DNA from: Pseudeuparius sepicola
Lineage: Eukaryota; Arthropoda; Insecta; Coleoptera; Anthribidae
NCBI GenBank assembly: GCA_963920635.1
Contig: OY987300.1
Location: forward strand, 62,162,915-62,226,914
Direction: 5' to 3'
DNA: 64,000 nt
Part shown: one piece after another, positions 57,268 through 64,000 of the stretch
How positions within the stretch are numbered: the stretch's first letter is position 1
Layout of the letters: each line of letters starts with the position of its first letter
Program-made: the position numbers and the translations under genes
The notes under the pieces: generated by a model
The model's input: the letters and a program-made list of their open reading frames with translations, nothing else
Database searches by the model: none
Told to the model about the DNA's origin: nothing

Positions 57268-58970
57268 TATCAATTCAAAATGAATTTCCCGAGTGTATAC
57301 ATACTCACTGATTGAAAAATGAAAAATTCTTAAAAACCTATGTCAATTGTCAATTAAAATAAATATATATAATAGTGATTTCTATTAGGGGACTTCATTT
57401 TGCGCGATCTTGTAGAAACCAGAAGGTAAGTATGGGTTTTCATTGACAGAGCCAGGAGTTGAATAGGGCCGTCATCCCTACTCTCTATGTATTGGCATGA
57501 TGTTAGGAAGAGGCACAACCTTCTCAAACTTACAAGCCCTGTGCAAACACGTGGCAACGCCGCAGCGGGATAGTTCAACGGGTCTATGAAGTCTAGCGGG
57601 TCTAATAATAACGATCGGCCTTTTTTGATGAACTTGTCGGCACTTTGGCATAGTTTATCTCTTCTAATAAAATTTTCAACAATTTTTATAATTTTGATAG
57701 GTTATGTAAATATGTTTGTTTAACAGGCAATATAAAATCGGTAACAAAATATACACAGAAGTATAAGTATTTATAATAAGTACAATTATTCCTGGTGTGG
57801 ATAGGTAGGTACATTTTCGACAAATAATATGGCAAATTTGGGAAAATAGAGGGGACTACATTTGTTGTGTCGAATTTTTTTTTGAATTTTTCGCAGAAAG
57901 CCCAGTCAGGCAAATGATGATTATCTTCCCTTATGGTTAAATTTTCGTAAAAATATAAACAAACGCACATAAAACTGCGTTTTGTGAAGGACAGCAATCT
58001 CTTATGATTGAAATGGCAGGTAGGGTCAATTTCATAATACATATAACCCTTTCTCTGTTTAAACAAGGATATAACTAAAGTATCTTTTGACTTTAATTAG
58101 GTAAGGAAAATTTTACAACAATATTAAACAATCTTTCAATTGTTACAATAACTTTAAAGGGTACTTTAGTTAGTCTATTAATAATTTTATACTTAACTTT
58201 GTGTCCTTTGGAAAGCCTAAAACGAGTACAAGTCAACCCCCTGCTGTGAAGCAAAAAACTTAGCTACTTCAAGTTGTTATTACGATTTGACTTACAGCTA
58301 GTAATTCCAGCTTCCCTCGACAATTCCAGGCATCTTGCGGCTTCAAATTGTAGAAGGAACCAATAACTTATTTCGCTTCTTAACTTTGAATTTTTACAAA
58401 TGTTTCAATTTTGCATGAACATAACAAATTTATAAAAAAGCTGTCTACAGCGCTTCGAGCAGTTTGTTTCCGCCCAGCGACACACTGCCTCGTTGTAGAA
58501 ATCTCACAACGATACCACTACCCACTATAAGTTTCTTATGTAAACTCAACTGACAGGGAGTGATAGGTGACGCCACGCAGACCCGCAAGCCATGTTGCCA
58601 GATTGTTCAACTCCAGGGCTTGCCTAAAGTCGGCTGTGGAAGAGGCCTAGTTGGCCGTTATTATGCCAACATGATGTCCTCAACCATAATCCAGAGATCA
58701 AACATATTAGGGCAAGTAAAAAATAACCTACACCACACTATACACCTACTCCAAAAATGCATCTACAAAGTAATAAGAACTATCTAGCAAAATGCTTTAA
58801 ACAGAAATAAACTGTTTGATACTTTAATAGTAATATTAATAATAATAATTTACATAAATAGTATTAATAATAACAGAATAATTCTTTTTGAAAGCTTGAG
58901 ATAAAAGCTTGGAAAAAAGTATACTCTAGGTGGACCAATGTATACCAGATTTCAAAATGACACTTGTATA
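57268..58970. other. Non-coding stretch between dynactin and BCKDHA genes
   Basis: No gene is supported. A minus open frame of 126 codons (57686-58066) has no recognisable domain. At 58.56-58.79 kb a short frame ends LHHTIHLLQKCIYKVIRTI, vaguely like the end of a LINE reverse transcriptase, but nothing upstream supports it. Confidence 0.4.
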
Positions 58971-60350
58971 GTAGGAGAGCTAGCGGTTCATCCGACTAAC
59001 CCGTTTCCCACAAAGCTAGAAATTTTTTAAATAATGTTTTATTATCGGTCAATTAAGAAAGTACCGTTCTGGCGGGCATCTCGCGGTTAAAACTAAAAGT
59101 TATAATATAAAAAGACAAATTATTGTTATTTTCTAAGATTGCATTACAATAATAACAATATTAAAATACCTAAGAATGAAAAGAGAAAATAATCAAAGTA
59201 GGCCGAGCCGTCTCAACATTGAGATTCTGGCATAACTCCTTATCCCAAACAACTTTTCCTTATAAAAGTTGTTCATATCTTTGAAAATATAATTATTGTA
59301 TATAGTTTACTCTTGGGCATACATATTTTCAAATTTACCTCCAGAAGACCCTGTATATCACATACCTATATAATACATTTACGGCGCAAAAGAGACGACC
59401 GACCGGGGTAACTTTTCAATCAAGGACGGCGGCCATTTGTACCCTTATTTAAGGCGGGAATTTTAAAACGCTTAAAATTAAATCCATAAAACCCGGTTTC
59501 TCAGGATTTTATTAGCGTTAAGGTGAACTGTAAGTAAACCCCAATGGTCGTACACCACATACCTATATAATATATAGGTAGGTATGTGTCGTACACTTAA
59601 CGCGAAGAAGTAGATAGAAACCGAGCCTAAGCATTTCATTGCTCCAAATATGTAAGTATTCTGCTTGGTTTATATTTTCCTTTTTTTAATAAGCTTGTTT
59701 TCACATAACACAAAATGACTGTATTTTACTCACAGAAGAAAGCAAAACATAAAAAAGGCAGCTGTATAAATTATACAACATCAAGGTAGAATTATTTTTA
59801 TTCAAAAAACGCAATAGGTACTCTGTAAAATCTAATGCAGCAAAAATACCTACCTAGATATTATTTTGTACAGAAGTAATAACTTACCTGTAAAATTTAA
59901 TATAACATTCAGTAGGCACCAGTCTTTTGAGATTTTTGCAATTCTTTACAAAGCAAGCCATTGTTCTCGTCTAGTCGTAATAATCCACATACCTATAGGT
60001 ATGTGTAATAATCACAACAAAACACTTTCTTGTATGTAAGCCAATGAATAAAGGGGTTCTTTATTCATTGATGTAAGCACTACACTGTCACTAAAAAACG
60101 GTTAGTAACAGGCTATTTTCGAAATACCTAGATAACAAAAACTTGTGGGAAAACCGAAAACGAGCAGGGAAAACGAATAAACACAAAACAGCTGTTCCGA
60201 TAAATGTCAATATAAGGGTACAAATGGCGGCATCATGCATCCTTTACTATGACCCGCGCACTAGCGTGCGCAGACGGTTAAAAATCGGTATATGTATTAT
60301 ATAGGTATGTGCTGTATATTGATTAATTCCGACAACTATCCAGGGACACC

Positions 60351-60520
<170 letters not shown>

Positions 60521-60744
60521 TCGTATAATAGAGATTTCAGTTGCCTATCCAAATATGGAAAAGAAAGTTGGGCTTCACTTTCAAAAAAGTGGGGTTAGAT
60601 CCGTAACTTATTTGTTTGATGCTCGATTGTTTTTTTGACAGCAGATTCCGAAAATTTGGAAGAAATTAGTAGTGCCGTTTCTCCGGTTAAAATACCTTAA
60701 AATTAAGAAAATAAATGGGGGTGGTATTTTTTGGAGGATCACCC

Positions 60745-61158
60745 TGTACTCGTCTGGCAGACACTTGCAACCGCCAGAATAGGCTGGCTGTTTACATATT
60801 CTTTTAAAACTATTAAAAGAATATTCCCTCAAAATTTCAGCCTTGTGGGAGCAGGTTACGAATTACTATCCCTATGACAACTTTACTGTCGTCTGGCACA
60901 TACTTGCAACCCTCAAAATAGGTTGTCAATTTTTTTAAGCTTAAACTTATGTAAATTAAAACATATTAAAATTGTAGCCTTGTGGGAGTAGATTTATTTT
61001 TTTATTTTTTTTACATTTTCAAAAATTTAAGGGATGATGACACAACCGTGAGATGCCTGCCAGAACGGTACTTTCTTAATTGACCGATAATAAAACATTA
61101 TTTAAAAAATTTCTAGCTTTGTGGGAAACGGGTTAGTCGGATGAACCGCTAGCTCTTA
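60745..61158 (+). repeat. Three diverged tandem units forming the right end of the 2.2 kb element
   Basis: The first two units share GTCTGGCA and ACTTGCAACC, and then GCCTTGTGGGAG. The third, the terminal arm, has GCCTGCCAGAACGG and CTAGCTTTGTGGGAAACGG at comparable spacing. Period about 130-150 bp, identity modest. Confidence 0.5.
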
Positions 61159-61216
61159 GACTATTGGTTTTGTTTATGTGTTAGCCTTGACAAGCAGCAC
61201 AACTTAAATATAGAAC

Positions 61217-61396
61217 CGTTGACTGACGTATTAATAACGACTGCTCACGGCTGTCATGTTTGACAGTTCTCTGGCTCACCATGCGCTTCCCGGAGACAAA
61301 ATACAATGCAAAATACATTGTTGACTATAGGCGCCATCTACTTTCCAGGACATGAAACTATAGCCGTGAGAAGTCTTATTAATGCGTCAGTCAACG
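61217..61396 (-). mobile_element. 180-bp MITE, copy 2
   Basis: Inverted copy of the unit at 45912-46091. The ends are CGTTGACTGACGTATTAATA and TTAATGCGTCAGTCAACG, and the core matches on the opposite strand. Confidence 0.85.
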
Positions 61397-61762
61397 ATAG
61401 AACCTTATAACACAGAATAAATAACTTCTCAAATGAAACCTCCTTAAGGACATGTGTCAAAATAAACGAGTTTCCATTTTCAATTTATAGCTAGTATTTT
61501 AAACATAAACCGGGTTCTAATACAATCTCTTTGGAATGTAGAGTAAGATTAAATCACATAAAATGCACAATATTTATCTCTTTAAAAGATATTTCGTCTA
61601 AAAGCAAGTCTCCTTTTGACACTTATCACTAAGGAACTCTCTGTATTACTCGTTAGTCTGTTCCTATATTATATTTATTTAATCTGTGAAATATAATTTC
61701 CTGTAACATGATCCTTAGTTGAGTCGAAGAAAATCAAACCTTTGATATTAACAGTTTAAAGC

Positions 61763-61768
61763 TTTATT
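61763..61768 (-). terminator. Candidate poly(A) signal of BCKDHA gene
   Basis: TTTATT on the plus strand gives AATAAA on the minus strand, 79 bp after the stop codon. Confidence 0.6.
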
Positions 61769-61846
61769 GGTAAAATGTCCTTTGATGAAGTTCGCCAACA
61801 AGGGTAGTGGCAGTATGAAAATTGGTAGTTAGTTAGCAATTATCAT

Positions 61847-62247
61847 CTATTTTTCAATCTGAAAATTATCCACAGGATAATATTTTTTGTACTCTTTAAC
61901 ATGTGCTTCCATTTCCTTCATTTGCTTCCTAAAATAATATATAATTGATCAACAATAATTACTCTGTTGGATTTCCTTACGTTAGATGGGGTGGCATAAA
62001 CTTGTACACATCCTCAAACATTTCTGTCCACTTTGGTTTTAGCTTCTTCTCGCCAGCATTGAAAGCAGTGAGGACATTTTTTCTGGCGTTTGTTTGCCAC
62101 TCTTTTTCTTGTTGTTCGCTCCATATCTGTTTAGTTATTAAGTAATAACCCAACTTATCTGTTGGATAGTCATTTGTTGTCCAGTGTGTTACCTCATCGA
62201 CTGACCTGTAGGCTGAGCTATCATCTGATGTTGAATGGTCTCCAACT
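61847..62247 (-). CDS. BCKDHA: Branched-chain 2-oxo acid dehydrogenase E1 alpha, last two coding exons (partial)
   Basis: On the minus strand, exon 62247-61981 and exon 61928-61847 (stop TAG at 61849-61847) are joined over a 52-bp GT-AG intron. The translation contains VGDHSTSDDSSAYRSVDEV, WSEQQEKEWQTNARKNVL and FEDVYKFMPPHL, then ends KKYYPVDNFQIEK. HSTSDDSSAYRS is the hallmark phosphorylation-loop region of mitochondrial BCKDH E1 alpha, whose serines are targets of the BCKDH kinase in mammals. The C-terminal tail also matches the family. The enzyme decarboxylates 2-oxo acids from leucine, isoleucine and valine in mitochondria. The exon begins with the last base of an Arg codon, so further exons lie upstream beyond 62247. 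None was recognised up to 64000, so most of the gene is outside the window. Confidence 0.95.
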
Positions 62248-63300
62248 CTAACATATACAGATTGTTATAAAATATCTTATTTGCTCTTTCAGGAAATTAT
62301 CTGATGTGCAAATATTAGCTATCAAAATTATGAGAATGATAATTCTGGCATCAATAGGGTATCAGAGAATTCATTATCTATATTGGAGACCTTACGGATC
62401 ATTCAAGGGCTTCAAGTCTGGCCTGGTGCATAACTACTTGAAATAAATTAAGGGGTATTAGATTGGGTATTAGCCTTATGTCTATCCAAGACGACAGACA
62501 AGGGAATTATAGCCTTGTTTACGGAAACCCTAGTTAGCCGTGTGATAGTGTAAAATCTGTCCCCTGAATCTACTGTAGGTATTCTATCATATCATTATGT
62601 CATTGTCAGACATTGGCTAACTAGAGTATCCATAAACAAAGATATTAGTTATTTAAGACATATTTAAGACACTTTTGATGGTCTCTAACAACATATTTTT
62701 AGCATTTCATGCAAAGATGTAAACTACGTCATTGAGTAAAAGAATATATATTAAAATATATATTCTTTTACTCAATGACTACGTATATTATATGGTTAGA
62801 GCTGGAACAACAAAAGGAACCTATAAAAAAAACCAAAACATTATAGGTATAGTAACGGAATACTTTACTCAATGCCCAAAATATACAGTGTCTCTAAAAT
62901 CCGACCAAGTAATGCTCACTTCCGGTAAAACCGTAAGTCAAAAATGAGAATTTTTACTCCCAGTATACTCATTACTAATATTACGTGTTAAAATCGAACT
63001 TCAAAATTTTTGGAAATAGTTATTTACATTGCCAGATGCGTAAGTGCACTTTTTTGGCCGCGGAGGTTGTTTAAAGTACTTCCGAGGCCAAAACAGAGCT
63101 TACGCATCGTGCAATGTATTACATTTTTCCTGCTACCGAAAATTTCAAGTTATAGGTACTTTGAATAAAGCTCTAAATACATATGGAGTAGATTGTGAGT
63201 AATAATGATCTTCAAAATAACCTTTGTTCAATTACTAAAAATGATAATCAGTGATAAATATAAGAGGCAGAATGCAGCGATAACAAAAATAAATAAAAAA
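62248..63300. other. Presumed BCKDHA intron, non-coding
   Basis: No exon is recognised. It contains the 52-bp hairpin at 62728-62779. Confidence 0.5.
62728..62779. repeat. Perfect 23-bp-arm hairpin
   Basis: GTCATTGAGTAAAAGAATAT and its exact complement, with a 6-bp AT loop. It may be the trace of a fold-back element or a local inversion. Confidence 0.9.
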
Positions 63301-63307
63301 TATTGAG

Positions 63308-63377
63308 CTTTGTATGGGATTTGAACCATGGATCTACGAATTACTAATCGCGTACTCTTATAGACCAGGAGATAGTG
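63308..63377 (-). pseudogene. tRNA-Thr(AGT)-like relic
   Basis: On the minus strand TGGTCTATAAG (box A-like), the anticodon loop TTAGTAA, AGATCC and GGTTCAAATCC (box B) occur in tRNA order and spacing. The 5' and 3' acceptor strands do not pair and no tRNA start is seen. It joins directly to the dispersed element at 63378, so it may be the tRNA-derived part of a SINE-like unit. Confidence 0.6.
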
Positions 63378-63760
63378 ACAGATTTTTGGACGTGATTTTA
63401 CTCAGTATGCCTTGCCAGTATGTGGCACATATTCTCACAATAATAAGGTATGAATCAGAGAGTCATTTTGGGTTCTTCATGTGAAAAACTGAGCTTTCAA
63501 TTATGCGTTTTGATATGATTTTATACAGGCTGCCATGTGTTTTATAATGAAGTTCCAAATAGAAAATTCCTCGGAAAACCATAGGCATACCGTTAGGGTG
63601 GGTCCAAAGGGCTATTATTGCCATGTGATCTTGTATTTTAATAATTATTTTTTCCACGTTTCTGAACAGGCTGCCAATGGTATGCAAGTTCTTATTATGA
63701 AAATGCTGAAAAAAGGATGGCATACCTACCTTTCGCGCATGTTCAAGTACTGTTTAAATT
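63378..63760 (-). repeat. Dispersed element, copy 2 (reverse)
   Basis: Inverse of the 41.26-41.73 kb copy, with the complements of CTGTCACTATCTCC, ATCACGTGGCAATAATAGCC and GGTATGCCATC in reverse order. It forms the left half of a large inverted pair with the next copy. Confidence 0.8.
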
Positions 63761-63769
63761 GAATGTTAT

Positions 63770-64000
63770 TTAATCATTTATAAACGAGTTATTCGATGTA
63801 AAGTGTACTTGGACATGCGCAAACGGTATGCCATCTTTTCTTCAGCAGTTTCATAACAAGACCTTGCATACTTCTCATTGGCAATCTGTTCAGAAACGTG
63901 GAAAAATTAATTATTAAAATACAAGATCACGTGGCAATAATAGCCCTTTGGACACACCCTAACGGTATGCCTATGGTTTTCCGAGGAATTTTCTATTTTG
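63770..64000 (+). repeat. Dispersed element, copy 3 (cut by window end)
   Basis: Nearly identical to 41264-41504, starting GTTATTTAATCATTTATAAA and running off the end at the GGTTTTCCGAGGAATTTTCT block. Confidence 0.85.

Noticed and set aside
57686..58066. 126-codon open frame on the minus strand
   Set aside because: No domain, no signal or splice context, and biased composition; the length is within chance for a window this size.
58560..58787. Possible LINE reverse transcriptase end (LHHTIHLLQKCIYKVIRTI)
   Set aside because: Similarity is vague, and no reverse transcriptase motif such as the YADD box is present upstream.

Overview
Eukaryotic nuclear DNA, almost certainly from an insect. 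It is AT-rich, full of transposon debris, and its few genes are split by GT-AG introns (one is GC-AG). The order cannot be fixed from the sequence alone; a beetle or hemipteran would fit the repeat style, but this is a guess.

Genes in order. (1) About 9.24-9.35 kb, minus: a GC-rich island with a signal-peptide-type first coding exon of an unidentified secreted or membrane protein; its other exons were not found. (2) 27.3-37.3 kb, plus: a complete three-exon reeler-domain defence protein (160 aa), with introns of 6.9 and 2.6 kb full of transposons. (3) 37.4-40.5 kb, minus: a complete six-exon modular serine protease-like zymogen (374 aa) with a signal peptide, one sushi/Wonton-like module and a chymotrypsin-fold catalytic domain. 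Genes 2 and 3 converge and their 3' ends overlap. (4) 45.0-54.0 kb, plus: a complete eight-exon dynactin subunit 4 (p62, 508 aa) with a 6 kb second intron holding at least four mobile elements. (5) 61.8-62.2 kb, minus: the last two coding exons of the branched-chain 2-oxo acid dehydrogenase E1 alpha subunit; the rest lies beyond the right edge.

The exon joins of genes 2, 3 and 4 were checked for phase, and each sums to a whole number of codons.

Most of the rest is non-autonomous DNA transposons, many with boundaries readable to the base: hAT-type elements with 8-bp target duplications (10.4-11.2 kb, 34.7-36.5 kb); a set with TA targets and CAGTG or CAGGG ends, several of them long fold-backs (5.4-6.2, 15.2-15.6, 16.2-17.3, 20.8-22.8, 33.2, 50.0-50.3, 56.5-57.3 kb); a roughly 610-bp hairpin-ended element in five copies, two of them in tandem; a 2.07 kb element with GGGGAGACC ends; hAT-like transposase relics; two tRNA-like relics; and two long (TA)n tracts. 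Several elements are nested, which gives a relative insertion order.

No clearly new biological system is evident. The points most worth following are the convergent immune gene pair, the short modular protease with an atypical activation site, and the structure of the repeated hairpin elements.
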